Shown piece by piece: positions 9,295-18,434 of a stretch of 64,000 nucleotides of DNA. This stretch comes from Saprospiraceae bacterium. Lineage in GTDB: Bacteria > Bacteroidota > Bacteroidia > Chitinophagales > Saprospiraceae. Location of the stretch: positions 124,001-188,000 of the forward strand of contig JANQPA010000058.1 of NCBI GenBank assembly GCA_028285545.1. Reading direction: 5' to 3'. The notes beneath the pieces are model-generated. The model saw only the letters and a list, made by a program, of their open reading frames with translations, was not told the origin of the DNA and searched no databases. The first letter of the stretch is position 1, and each line of letters opens with the position of its first letter. A program made the translations under genes and the position numbers.

Positions 9295-9709
9295 CTATAA
9301 ACAGAATTGGGGGCGTTATGTCCTCAACAAGTAAAACACGCTTCATAATCGTAATCTCTCCGATTTTTTCCATTTTATCATTGTTTTAGGCAATGTTTCG
9401 CATTTATCCCAATAGATTACTTAAATCCTCAAGGGTTTAAGTAATTGTAATTTGTTTGCAGAACTCCCTTCACTGCAAATCTATTTTTCCTTTGTGTTGC
9501 ATCGGCAAAGGCCTGTATTGTATTGTCTTCCAGACAATTACGGTATAGCCAATTCTGAATGTAAAACATACTAGAGGTCCTATTTTCTATTGAAAAATAA
9601 GAAATGGGTCTTTAGAAACTGACTTTGTTCAATTGCACCGGGCAAAGGCTGGGATTTTATGTGCCTATTGGAAATGTTCATTCATAAAACATTAAATTTC
9701 TTTTGTACC
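9295..9709 (+). ncRNA. Long multi-hairpin leader or small RNA upstream of metalloprotease
   Basis: No convincing ORF lies here. In order: a hairpin with arms ATTACTTAAA (9416-9425) and TTTAAGTAAT (9436-9445), extended inwards by three pairs; TTGCAG...CTGCAA near 9456-9478; ATTGTCT/AGACAAT at 9522-9538 with a 3-nt loop; and an A/T-rich hairpin near 9581-9599. The number and spacing suggest a structured 5' untranslated region or an independent RNA. It matches no RNA family I can recall with certainty; 6S-like RNA was considered and cannot be shown by eye. Confidence 0.35.
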
Positions 9710-12523
9710 ATGAGAATTTCTTTACTGCTATTATTGTCAGTATTTGCAGTTCATACTATCATAACTGCCCAAAAACAACCGATTAGTCATTCAAAAATTA
9801 AACATCAATTAGCCGGTAAGGAATTCCCTACTTACCAATTATTTTCACTAATAAAAAACCCCCAAAAATCCGGACAACTTAATGCCAGTTTGCGTCAATA
9901 TGACCTTCTAAAACTGGAAGCTAATGCTATTCAACAATTAAATCAAAAAGCACCAGAAACACTCTCTTTATCTATACCTTCTTCGGAAGGAAAAGAATAT
10001 CGGCTAAATTTGGTAAAAGCCGATATAGTTACTGAAGATTTTGCCATCCAACTCGCAAGTAGCAATGGTGTCTTGCAGGAAGCAAATGCAGGTATTCATT
10101 ACCGGGGTTCCATTGAAGGGCAAGAGGGATCCATTGCTTCCCTAAGCCTTTACCAAGATCATGTTTCTGCCTTAATGAGCAGCCCTGAATTGGGCAACAT
10201 TTTAGTGGATCAACTTCAGGATGGAAGAGCTTCATCAGAACACATCATGTACAAACAGGATAATTTATTGGAAGATCTTTCCTTTAAATGTGGTACTTCA
10301 GACGATGGTCCAAGATATACCATGGCAGAGTTACAAGCCGCACCATTACGATCTGCTGATCAATGTGTAAGGATATATTTTGAGGTAGATAATGATATTT
10401 ACAGAGATAAGGGAGGCACAGATGGTGTGGTGAATTATATTTCAGGCCTTTTTAATCAAGTGGCCACACTTTACGCGAATGATGGGGTAACAGTGAAAAT
10501 ATCCGAGATATTCATTTGGGATACTACAAGCCCATATAGTGGATCTTCCTCCTCTACCCTTCTAAATCAATTTCAAAATACACGAACCAGTATAAATGGG
10601 GACTTAGGCCAGCTGTTGTCTTATCAGGCCTCCGGAGGTATTGCTGTTGTGAACGGATTATGTCGTTCAAATACCTCTTTAAAGTTGAGCTTCAGTAGTA
10701 TTGGATCTTCTTACCGTGCTTTCCCTAATTATTCCTTCACCGTAATGGTTGTAGCTCATGAACTAGGTCACTTAATGGGTTCTTACCATACCCACTCTTG
10801 TGCCTGGAATGGCAACAATACAGCCTTAGATGGATGCCCTGGATTTACTGAAGGAAGCTGTGCAGTCCCTGGTGTACCTTCGGCAGGAGGAACAGTGATG
10901 TCCTATTGCCATTTAAATCGTGTCGGTATCAACTTTAGTGAAGGATTTGGTCAACAACCTGGTAACGTTATCCGCAGCAGAGTAGCAGGAGCTTCTTGCC
11001 TTCAGTCTTGCACTGATGGCGGCGGCGGTGGTGGCGGCGGCGGCCAAAACTGCGATAAGGAAGAAATAACACTGGCCATCACCCTAGATAATTATGGCTC
11101 AGAAGTTACCTGGGATGTAAAAGATGCCGACGGAAATATAGTAGCCCAGGGTGGACCTTACGCAGATGGAGCTAATGGTACAGTCATTAGAGAAAATATT
11201 TGTGTAGATAGAGGTTGTTATACTCTAACCATGAAAGATGCTTATGGGGATGGATTGTGCTGTGCTTATGGAAGCGGAAAATATGAACTTACTGATAAGA
11301 CCGGAAGAATGCTGGCCTCCGGAAATCAATACGGTACTCAGGATGCCACTGACTTCTGCTTAACTGAGGGCCCTGATCCAAATGATTGCGATGGAGAATA
11401 CGTGACCATGGCACTAACTTTAGACAATTTCGGAAGTGAAACTCGTTGGGAAATGAAAAGCGAATCCGGAGATGTTCTTTATTCAGGTGGTCCCTATCAA
11501 AACAAAACGGGAGGAAGAGTAATCAGAGACACCTTCTGTTTGCCTAAAGGTTGTAATATGTTTGTAGTATATGACGAACATGGTGATGGCCTTTGTTGTG
11601 AGTTTGGAAATGGAGCCGTTCAGCTGGTAAGCAATGAAGGCGAAACACTACTCAATGGAGCCAAATTTGGAGATAAACTAGAAAAAGAAATCTGTATTCA
11701 AACCGACGGCGGCGGCGGCGGTGGCGGCAATAACAATTGCACCAATCTTAACTTCAACAATGACCAAATCGTTTCCTTTGGAGGTGCTCAGGACAAAGGT
11801 TCTTTCGAAGTTCAGGATAATGGCAACACCGTGTTCATTAAAGATAATGCCTGGAAAGCAGTCAACCTGAATTACCAAATCACAGCTAATACCGTCATAG
11901 CTTTTGACTTTAAATCAACCATTGAAGGAGAGATTTTAGGCATTGGATTTGATACAGATAATAATATTTCATCCTCCTACGCTTTCAAACTACATGGAAC
12001 TCAAAATTGGGGCTTTGTTGATTTCGATAATTATCCAGGAAATGGCCAATGGAAATCCTATTCAATTCCTGTAGGGCAATTTTACACAGGATCATTTAGC
12101 AAACTTTTCTTCATGGGAGACCATGATAGTGGTGCCCAAAATGGAAATGCCTACTTCCGAAATGTTAGAATTCATGAAGGAACTGATTGCAACAACACCA
12201 AAGAATTACCTAACATTACGCCTAATGGAGAAGTCAAGCCAAAACCGCCACGTAAGGCACCTTTGGCCCCCGGTCAAATTGAATTATTCCCTAATCCGGC
12301 AAATAACTCTTTGAACTATCGCTTTTCGAATGAACTAGACGAACAGGCAATATTGGAAATTTATTCTCCGACAGGTCAACTGATCAAAAGAAGTACTATC
12401 AATGCAATTTCAGGAACTAATCTTCAAAAATTAGATCTTTCTGCCTTGAGATCAGGTTCTTACATATTGAATTTACAAACGAGTAATAAAAGATATGTAA
12501 ATCGCTTTCAAGTTGTTAAATAA
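9710..12523 (+). CDS. T9SS-secreted M12B-like (reprolysin) metalloprotease
   Basis: 937 residues from the ATG at 9710, which gives a clean signal peptide (MRISLLLLLSVFAV..AQ); an upstream GTG or ATG would put 17 odd residues before it. The zinc motif HELGHLMGSYH gives H350, H354 and H360, with a Met-turn candidate in GGTVMSYCH about 40 residues on, typical of metzincins of the adamalysin-like group. After the catalytic domain come a Gly9 linker (about 436), two 100-residue repeats each ending in a DxxGDGLCC motif (about 446-555 and 561-665), a second Gly run (about 667), a carbohydrate-binding-like beta-sandwich (about 675-830) and a T9SS type A sorting domain starting LFPNPANNSL (about 860-937). 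It is therefore expected to be exported by T9SS and attached or released at the surface. A prodomain occupies about residues 25-195. Confidence 0.9.
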   Translation: MRISLLLLLSVFAVHTIITAQKQPISHSKIKHQLAGKEFPTYQLFSLIKNPQKSGQLNASLRQYDLLKLEANAIQQLNQKAPETLSLSIPSSEGKEYRLNLVKADIVTEDFAIQLASSNGVLQEANAGIHYRGSIEGQEGSIASLSLYQDHVSALMSSPELGNILVDQLQDGRASSEHIMYKQDNLLEDLSFKCGTSDDGPRYTMAELQAAPLRSADQCVRIYFEVDNDIYRDKGGTDGVVNYISGLFNQVATLYANDGVTVKISEIFIWDTTSPYSGSSSSTLLNQFQNTRTSINGDLGQLLSYQASGGIAVVNGLCRSNTSLKLSFSSIGSSYRAFPNYSFTVMVVAHELGHLMGSYHTHSCAWNGNNTALDGCPGFTEGSCAVPGVPSAGGTVMSYCHLNRVGINFSEGFGQQPGNVIRSRVAGASCLQSCTDGGGGGGGGGQNCDKEEITLAITLDNYGSEVTWDVKDADGNIVAQGGPYADGANGTVIRENICVDRGCYTLTMKDAYGDGLCCAYGSGKYELTDKTGRMLASGNQYGTQDATDFCLTEGPDPNDCDGEYVTMALTLDNFGSETRWEMKSESGDVLYSGGPYQNKTGGRVIRDTFCLPKGCNMFVVYDEHGDGLCCEFGNGAVQLVSNEGETLLNGAKFGDKLEKEICIQTDGGGGGGGNNNCTNLNFNNDQIVSFGGAQDKGSFEVQDNGNTVFIKDNAWKAVNLNYQITANTVIAFDFKSTIEGEILGIGFDTDNNISSSYAFKLHGTQNWGFVDFDNYPGNGQWKSYSIPVGQFYTGSFSKLFFMGDHDSGAQNGNAYFRNVRIHEGTDCNNTKELPNITPNGEVKPKPPRKAPLAPGQIELFPNPANNSLNYRFSNELDEQAILEIYSPTGQLIKRSTINAISGTNLQKLDLSALRSGSYILNLQTSNKRYVNRFQVVK

Positions 12524-12529
12524 CAGAGC

Positions 12530-12739
12530 AAAACATGAGTGGTCCTTTCTTTTAAGTCCTCCCAGCTTTGAGGTTCAATGAGGCAAAAGAAAATCAGGGA
12601 AAACTCATGTTTTTGTTCCAATAGGTCAACAACCAATTTCATAAACTTGATCAGAGTAGTGTACACAAAAGCTGGGTAAAGCCCAGGTATACACTGCTAT
12701 GCAGGTGTCTACTCCCCCCGTAGATGCCTGCCTTTTTTT
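12530..12739 (+). ncRNA. Structured RNA / 3' UTR with intrinsic terminator
   Basis: Directly after the metalloprotease stop there are three nested or serial structures. (1) A long-range stem AAAACATGAGT (12530-12540) with ACTCATGTTTT (12603-12613) enclosing further pairing such as CTTTT/AAAAG. (2) A hairpin 12658-12695 with outer AGTGTA/TACACT and inner CTGGG/CCCAG. (3) A 12-bp stem 12701-12712/12720-12731 with a C-rich loop, followed by seven T. No ORF of note. It may be a stable 3' UTR, a processed small RNA or an independent transcript. Confidence 0.45.
12701..12739 (+). terminator. Intrinsic terminator after metalloprotease
   Basis: Arms GCAGGTGTCTAC and GTAGATGCCTGC pair over 12 positions (two G-T wobbles) around a TCCCCCC loop, followed by CTTTTTTT. 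This is the best intrinsic terminator in the window. Confidence 0.75.
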
Positions 12740-12752
12740 AGCTTCCTTTATT

Positions 12753-12829
12753 AAATTGACAATTGAGGGCGGCGGCGGCCGCCCTCAATTGTCAATTTAG
12801 CATAACTTCGCGCTGCGAAGTTATGCTAA
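12753..12829. repeat. Twin perfect hairpins
   Basis: A 21-bp perfect inverted repeat (12753-12773 / 12778-12798, GC-rich tip) overlaps by two bases a second 15-bp perfect hairpin (12797-12811 / 12815-12829, arm TTAGCATAACTTCGC, 3-nt loop). They lie between convergent genes. The first shares the core AATTGAGGGCGG with the hairpin at 58583-58632. Confidence 0.85.
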
Positions 12830-12852
12830 GTCAATTCTGTCCATGCAATTGC

Positions 12853-15800
12853 TTATTGTGAAATACTAAATAATAAAAAGTCAAATTGATTTCGCCCTCC
12901 TCTTGGCAAAAAACTATTTCCCAAAACATAGCTATAACGAAATCCAAAATCTATTTCCAATAGTCGAAAAGCCCTAATATCAAAACTCAGTTCTACTCCT
13001 GCAGAATTTTGGGTCCAGGTATTGCCAAAAGGGAATTCGGCTTCCAACCAGGCCTGATCATAAAACAGGTTTGCTTTAACCCTTTTGACAAAGGCCAAAC
13101 CTCCGATAGCAAGATCTGGATACAACAAAGGTATATGATAATTAAAACCCAATTTAAATACTCTGTCTCCAAATACAACATCATAGCCTCGGGGATAAAT
13201 GAAAAGATTAGAAAAACGATAATTATCAAGCACATCCTGGCGCTGATACAGCCCATTCACAACCAAACTATGGTTTCGACCAAAGCCTGGCAAAAAAAGA
13301 TCCGTTCTGCCTAGAAAAACATCTCCCTGATAGTTATCATTGCCAAAAGTACTGCGATAGCGCAAATCCAGGTTAAGTCCCAAACGGGGATTGAGATGTT
13401 GAAGAGCCATCCTTCTGAAACTTCGAAAAACCATTCTTACGTCCATAGCATTAAGAACTGTACTTTGCAGGGGTTCTTTAAATATAAAATCCAGGTTTTG
13501 AACATTAATCGCCCCATTCATAGAAGTATCCCGGGCATTGTTGGGTTTATCAAAATTACCTTCTACATCCAAATTGATTCTTTTATAATCCGCTCTTAGG
13601 GTCAGGCGGTTAAAAAAGTTGCCCTTACTTAAATTTAGAGGCAGAGCCAGTCCTCCGGAAATACTATTTTCCTGCCATTCTTCAACATAGAAATTGGCAT
13701 AAATGGTAGTGTCATTTGCTGGTGCGAAATTATAAATAACGGAGGAGCGGTTGGCTAATAAATAACGGGTATTTATTACAGGAAATAATTCTGCATAGGA
13801 TGCATTAGCACCTAAGGTCCACTCCTTTTCATTTACATTATAAAAAGCTCCTGCTTCCATGGCCAGGGTTCCAAATTTATTATCTGACAAAACTCTGGCT
13901 CCAAAGGTGGGGGGCTCTATAAATGGCAACCAACTGTGAAAATTAACAATACCACTCCACTTATTGAATTTATTAATATCAAATTCTTTATTTCCTACCT
14001 TTTCGAAAATACTCCCTCCTTCCTGTTCTTCCAGTATTTTGTAATACTGCAAACTGCTGGGTTGATCCAAACTATAAACTTGCCATTGGGTCTGATCCAA
14101 ATCGATTTCAATAATATTATATCCTTGAGGATGAAACTCACTGTAGGCCAATTTTTTACCGCTCAAAGATACTGACGGATGGAAGGCCCCAAGAGGTGAT
14201 GAGGTCAGTTGGAAAAGAGATTTGTCCTCTACATGTAAAGCAAATATGTTATTGATACCAGTATAAGTACCCGAAAAATATATATAATCTCCTTTTGGAA
14301 AGGGATGACTAATTTGTTGATTAGAGGGACTGGTTAATGTTTCTGTCACTCCAGTTTCCCAATGAATTTTTTGCAGAGAATTTCCTTCTTCCTTTTGTGC
14401 CACAACCACAATATGCTCATTATCTTCCATCCACCGAGGAAAAGAATAAAAATAGTTGTCTGGGTTAGGCAACTTGTGAATAAGTTCTACAGAGTCAGCA
14501 CTCAGAATAACAAGATGATAAGTCAAATCTTCTGTTGCTTCAACCGCCACAATTTTTTTAACATCATTGGAAAATGCCGGAGAAAAATATTTTGCCTTTG
14601 AACTAAGTTTGATTTTTTCCTTTTTGGATAGATTGTATTGCCGGATATTTGAGTGATTTTTATTTATCCAACGAAGGTCATATCCAATTTCGGACCAGCA
14701 TAATTTTCCGGAAGATAAAGACAAGTTGAAATTCAGCGGATCTCGAATAATCCCTGGTTCAGTAAGCTTGACCTCCCTTCCATTTTTACCCATCATAATG
14801 AAGGCGGGAATTTGATTATAGGCACTTTTTGTGACTATTAAAGTCTCATCATTTAAATATTGAGGATTCGTATAATGAGTAATTGTTTTTTTGGTCTTTG
14901 TATTGATTTGCCTGCCTGTCCCTTGTCTCTTTTCACCTTCTTTTGCCTGCCATTGACTTTCCAGGTCCTCCATGGTTTTTTGATACAAGTCCTTTACGCT
15001 TAGTCCTGTTCTTTTCTTTAAGCCTTTATCAAAGGGATAAAAAATGCCGCGATACCTACCGGCATCTGCAATTACATCAGACCATACGTCCTGCCCAAAC
15101 TCCTTCCTAGCATATGTAGTCATGTAATAGCCCAAATTGTACCAATTGGGAACAAAATCTTTTAAGGAGCCTGCGGCTGCTTTTTCGTATGAATATTTTT
15201 GATTGTGGAGTATCAAAGAACGATATTCCATATCGAAGGAGGGCAAGCGGCCTCTTCCAGAGGAAGTCAGGGCCGTTTCCATTCCTGTAGCATCTCCTTC
15301 CAGGTACCATCTGGGCAGGGCCATTCCAAACATCCCTCCCCAGGCCCAGGACCCTGATATTGTTTTGATCAGCTTGGTTATTCCGTTTTCTGAATTTCCA
15401 AATTGCTGAACATGGCGATACTCGTGGATTGCCAAGACATCTAACCAATCGGTAGTATAATTAAATTGTGGAGGAGTCATGTTAAACTCTGAGCGAAAAG
15501 GTCCTACTGTAACAAAACCATTAGGGATGGTTGTTTGATTTTGAAATAAAATGGTAACTTTTTTTTGTTGTTGTCCGATGGACTTTAGATTATTTTCCCA
15601 TAAATAATCTATCACATTGGCCACTCGCTGAGCGGAAGGTTCCAGGCCTTTGGGAAAAATCACCTGCACCCGATCTGTATTTATCTGACTCCATTTAAGG
15701 GACAATGGATTAGTACCAATTGGATTGGCAGGTATTTGTGAAAAAAGGGGATTGGTGAAAAGGGAGAATAAGCATACTAAAAAAAAATAGGATTGTCGAG

Positions 15801-15897
15801 GTATTAAGACCTTGACAATCCTGAAAAGATAGACTAATAATAATCGAATAAGCAATGAAATTCTGTGATAGCTAAAAGTGCCTAAAGAAGTTCTCAT
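12853..15897 (-). CDS. HExxH metallopeptidase-like / beta-propeller / outer-membrane barrel protein
   Basis: 1014 residues. The hydrophobic N-terminus is longer than normal (signal near residues 36-54, LFTNPLFSQ), and no internal ATG offers a better start. A peptidase-like domain follows with HEYRH (H158, E159, H162) and a downstream glutamate in WYLEGDAT (E200), the zinc-ligand layout of gluzincins. Residues about 320-640 look like a TolB/WD40 propeller (repeats such as FPRWMEDNEHIVVVA and FHPSVSLSGKKLAYSEF). The last 350 residues are rich in alternating aromatic strands (GALNVQ/NFYVEEW type, ending FDFLLFSIS), which fits an outer-membrane beta-barrel like that of surface-antigen/BamA-type proteins. 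I infer an outer-membrane protease or binding protein; substrate unknown. It runs opposite to the upstream 7TM-AraC gene and follows the TPR gene at 15994 on the same strand with a 96-bp gap. Confidence 0.7.
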   Translation of the reverse strand: MRTSLGTFSYHRISLLIRLLLVYLFRIVKVLIPRQSYFFLVCLFSLFTNPLFSQIPANPIGTNPLSLKWSQINTDRVQVIFPKGLEPSAQRVANVIDYLWENNLKSIGQQQKKVTILFQNQTTIPNGFVTVGPFRSEFNMTPPQFNYTTDWLDVLAIHEYRHVQQFGNSENGITKLIKTISGSWAWGGMFGMALPRWYLEGDATGMETALTSSGRGRLPSFDMEYRSLILHNQKYSYEKAAAGSLKDFVPNWYNLGYYMTTYARKEFGQDVWSDVIADAGRYRGIFYPFDKGLKKRTGLSVKDLYQKTMEDLESQWQAKEGEKRQGTGRQINTKTKKTITHYTNPQYLNDETLIVTKSAYNQIPAFIMMGKNGREVKLTEPGIIRDPLNFNLSLSSGKLCWSEIGYDLRWINKNHSNIRQYNLSKKEKIKLSSKAKYFSPAFSNDVKKIVAVEATEDLTYHLVILSADSVELIHKLPNPDNYFYSFPRWMEDNEHIVVVAQKEEGNSLQKIHWETGVTETLTSPSNQQISHPFPKGDYIYFSGTYTGINNIFALHVEDKSLFQLTSSPLGAFHPSVSLSGKKLAYSEFHPQGYNIIEIDLDQTQWQVYSLDQPSSLQYYKILEEQEGGSIFEKVGNKEFDINKFNKWSGIVNFHSWLPFIEPPTFGARVLSDNKFGTLAMEAGAFYNVNEKEWTLGANASYAELFPVINTRYLLANRSSVIYNFAPANDTTIYANFYVEEWQENSISGGLALPLNLSKGNFFNRLTLRADYKRINLDVEGNFDKPNNARDTSMNGAINVQNLDFIFKEPLQSTVLNAMDVRMVFRSFRRMALQHLNPRLGLNLDLRYRSTFGNDNYQGDVFLGRTDLFLPGFGRNHSLVVNGLYQRQDVLDNYRFSNLFIYPRGYDVVFGDRVFKLGFNYHIPLLYPDLAIGGLAFVKRVKANLFYDQAWLEAEFPFGNTWTQNSAGVELSFDIRAFRLLEIDFGFRYSYVLGNSFLPRGGRNQFDFLLFSISQ

Positions 15898-15993
15898 GAG
15901 CTAATGTTTAATGATCGCCATAAACTTAGCTCAAAATATAATCATTCAAGATCTCATCTGTATTCTTGGCCCTTTTTTTTATTATTCTGCTGA

Positions 15994-16872
15994 CTATTTT
16001 ACTTTTTTTCGCTTATAAACTCCCTTAAAAGTAGGGTTCCAGGTTTTGCCTTGATCCTGAGATGCGGCCATTGTCTGGGTTACCTCGTCCTTTTCCTCAT
16101 CATACACATAAGTCATTCTGGTAAGGTTACCACTGCTTCCCTTGGCTTGCATTTGTAAGTAACCCTGTGAAGATTTAACCTCTTTAAACTGAACAACATT
16201 ATTAAATTTATCTACCCAGGTTTGTTTATAGAGACTATCTATAGGATCAAAATAATTAAAACTCATGCCAGAAAAACCAGAACTGGTCAGATAATCCTCC
16301 TGTAAAGAACAGCCCCCCACACTTTTAGTGATTTTACTATCGGCCGTTTTATTATTATTTACATACACATCCCATTCACCAAGCCAAAAGTCTAATCTCT
16401 TATAAGATTCTCCATGTTTACAAGGATTGGCATTTTTATCCACAAGCAGTTTTACTCTTTCAAACTCCTTATCTTTAGATAAATATTTGAATTCTTCGTT
16501 ATTAAACAAAGCCAATCCGGCAAAGCCCCCTTCAGCCATTTTTTCGAGGTCTATCAGCAATTTTTTTGTCTGTTTTTGTCCTGCATAGGCTCTCATTAGA
16601 TGGGTTCTTACTGGCTGAGCCGGCTGGAATTTATTTTCTAAGGCCAGATTCAAGTATTTCTCAGATTTTTTATACTCTTTAATTCTTACCAGGGATGCTC
16701 CCTTAAAGAAATTTGCTGTTGCATTGTTTTTATCCTTTTCGAGCATTTTATCACATAAACTGATACATTTGTCATAATCTCCGGAGGTAAAGCTTTGCTG
16801 AACCTCATTATTTTGAGCCCACATAAAGGATGAAAAACCTAAAAAAACCAGAAGAAAGGAATACTTAAACAT
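15994..16872 (-). CDS. Secreted TPR protein with WLGEWDV (DUF1579-like) domain
   Basis: 292 residues with a signal peptide (cleavage near residue 20, FMWAQ). Residues about 20-110 hold tetratricopeptide-type helical repeats (FTSGDYDKCISLCDKMLEKD, ATANFFKGASLVRIKEYKKS), a protein-interaction scaffold. After KHGESYKRL comes a domain beginning LDFWLGEWDVY, with GGCSLQEDYLTSSGFSGMSFNYFD, resembling the DUF1579/lipocalin-like fold. A similar domain forms most of the lipoprotein at 18435. Role unknown. The gene is upstream of the HExxH barrel protein on the same strand and divergent from the 7TM-AraC regulator at 17115; it is a candidate target of that regulator. Confidence 0.75.
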   Translation of the reverse strand: MFKYSFLLVFLGFSSFMWAQNNEVQQSFTSGDYDKCISLCDKMLEKDKNNATANFFKGASLVRIKEYKKSEKYLNLALENKFQPAQPVRTHLMRAYAGQKQTKKLLIDLEKMAEGGFAGLALFNNEEFKYLSKDKEFERVKLLVDKNANPCKHGESYKRLDFWLGEWDVYVNNNKTADSKITKSVGGCSLQEDYLTSSGFSGMSFNYFDPIDSLYKQTWVDKFNNVVQFKEVKSSQGYLQMQAKGSSGNLTRMTYVYDEEKDEVTQTMAASQDQGKTWNPTFKGVYKRKKVK

Positions 16873-17114
16873 TAGATTTAATTTTTGATTACCTTACTAA
16901 AGTATTGGCAAGGGCTTATTAAAAGATAAATACTTATAAGCATTAGGTGATTTTAACATTTTTTAACAGAATAGTATTCTTCCTTTACGCATAGCAAGTA
17001 AATTGACAAAAATGAAAATAAACCTTCTTATCAGAGAGATTGGATCTTAACTTTGTTTTCATTAAAAATTCTTGCTCAGAAAGGAACCAGGCCTTAAATA
17101 TTAAAGAAAGAATT

Positions 17115-18251
17115 ATGAATATTTGGGAAGTGCTAATTATGTTTTTTGCATTTCAAGCTGGCTTAATTGGAATATTTTTCTTTTTAAAAAAATCTGATAA
17201 GGCGCAATCCAATCAGATTCTAGCCTTTTTTCTCTTCTGCTTTGGATTCTGTATATTTTACAATACGGTGTTCTGGTCAGGATTGCTTAGAACCGATTCA
17301 TTTATTCACATAACTCATCTATACCTTTTACCTCAAGCTCTTCTTGCTCCCCTATTTTATTTCTATATCCGTGGAGTAGTGAAAAGAAAAGGGATAAATC
17401 TTAAAAAAGATTTTTGGCATTTTATCCCGGCAATTTATATCCTGATAGCCTTCTTTCCCTTTTTTATCCTTTCCAGCCAAGAGAAGCTAGCAATAATTGA
17501 ACAAAGAATACCCATTCGGGATGTCGTTAATGCGATACCCCATATTGGAGTTTTACTAACTCTATTAATGGTTGTTTATATGGCCTTCACCTATTTCGGG
17601 ATGGTAAAGTTTTTTAAAAATGACGTTGATTTGGGAATTTGGTTAAAGGCGATCTGCCTGGCTTTTTTAGGATGTGTGGTGGCCTATGCCACCTACTATG
17701 CAATGAGTTACAGTCGCATTTTGTTGATTGAACATGATTACATCATAACCATTGCTATGGCCATATTTGTGGGCTTGACCTCCTATTTTGCTTTTAACCA
17801 GCCTGAGGTTTTTAATGGCAAACCAATCAACAGAGTCATTCCTTTTATTAAATACCAAAAAACGGGCTTATCAGAATCATTATCTGAGGCCTTAAAACTA
17901 AAACTGACCTCCTTAATGGAAAATGAAAGGCCCTACCTGGAAAGTAATATCCGACTTGATGATATTGCCAATCAATTAAACATCAGCCGGCATCATGCTT
18001 CTCAAATTATTAATGAGCATTTCCAGCTCAATTTTAATGATTTTATTAACCGCTACCGAATAGAAGATGCTATTAAGATACTGGAACGAGATAGTCTTCC
18101 CTACAGTGTCAAGGAGATTGTTTACCAGGTAGGTTTTAATAACACCGTTTCTTTTTATAAAGCTTTTAAAAAACACACCGGCATTACTCCTACCGATTAT
18201 CGCAAAGAGTTCATGAGTAAGCAATCTAAACGCTCCTTATCCTCCAACTGA
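17115..18251 (+). CDS. Membrane-bound 7TM-AraC transcriptional regulator
   Basis: 378 residues from the ATG at 17115; an upstream TTG at 17040 would add 25 polar residues before the first helix and is less likely. Seven hydrophobic segments can be read between residues about 5 and 240 (for example IMFFAFQAGLIGIFFFL, ILAFFLFCFGFCIFYNTVF, FIPAIYILIAFFPFFIL, YIITIAMAIFVGLTSYFAF). The C-terminal 100 residues are an AraC DNA-binding domain, with first HTH LDDIANQLNISRHHASQII and second HTH VKEIVYQVGFNNTVSFYKAF ending GITPTDY. The protein thus appears to sense at the membrane and bind DNA directly, without a separate kinase. It is flanked by two genes with related WLGEWDV/LVGKWDV domains (15994 and 18435), which is the only hint at its regulon. 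Confidence 0.88.
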   Translation: MNIWEVLIMFFAFQAGLIGIFFFLKKSDKAQSNQILAFFLFCFGFCIFYNTVFWSGLLRTDSFIHITHLYLLPQALLAPLFYFYIRGVVKRKGINLKKDFWHFIPAIYILIAFFPFFILSSQEKLAIIEQRIPIRDVVNAIPHIGVLLTLLMVVYMAFTYFGMVKFFKNDVDLGIWLKAICLAFLGCVVAYATYYAMSYSRILLIEHDYIITIAMAIFVGLTSYFAFNQPEVFNGKPINRVIPFIKYQKTGLSESLSEALKLKLTSLMENERPYLESNIRLDDIANQLNISRHHASQIINEHFQLNFNDFINRYRIEDAIKILERDSLPYSVKEIVYQVGFNNTVSFYKAFKKHTGITPTDYRKEFMSKQSKRSLSSN

Positions 18252-18434
18252 TTCCCAATAATTCAGCTCTCGGTTTTTTGAATGCATTAAGGTTTATAAG
18301 AATTAATTGATTTAATCCTAGAAATTGGGTTCTTGCTTTTGCGGAAAACATCTAAACTAATTTTATATGGTATTCTGTTATCGCTCTTTGTATTAAATGA
18401 CCCGACATTCTAATTTACTAACAAACTCAATCGC

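Noticed and set aside
9416-9600. A 6S RNA or other known small RNA in the leader
   Set aside because: Several hairpins are visible but no conserved 6S, tmRNA, SRP or RNase P signature could be matched by eye.
12797-12829. Resemblance of the hairpin arms (ATAACTTCG) to the arms of loxP
   Set aside because: loxP has 13-bp arms and an 8-bp asymmetric spacer; here the arms pair through a 3-nt loop and the match stops after about nine bases. A plain hairpin explains it.
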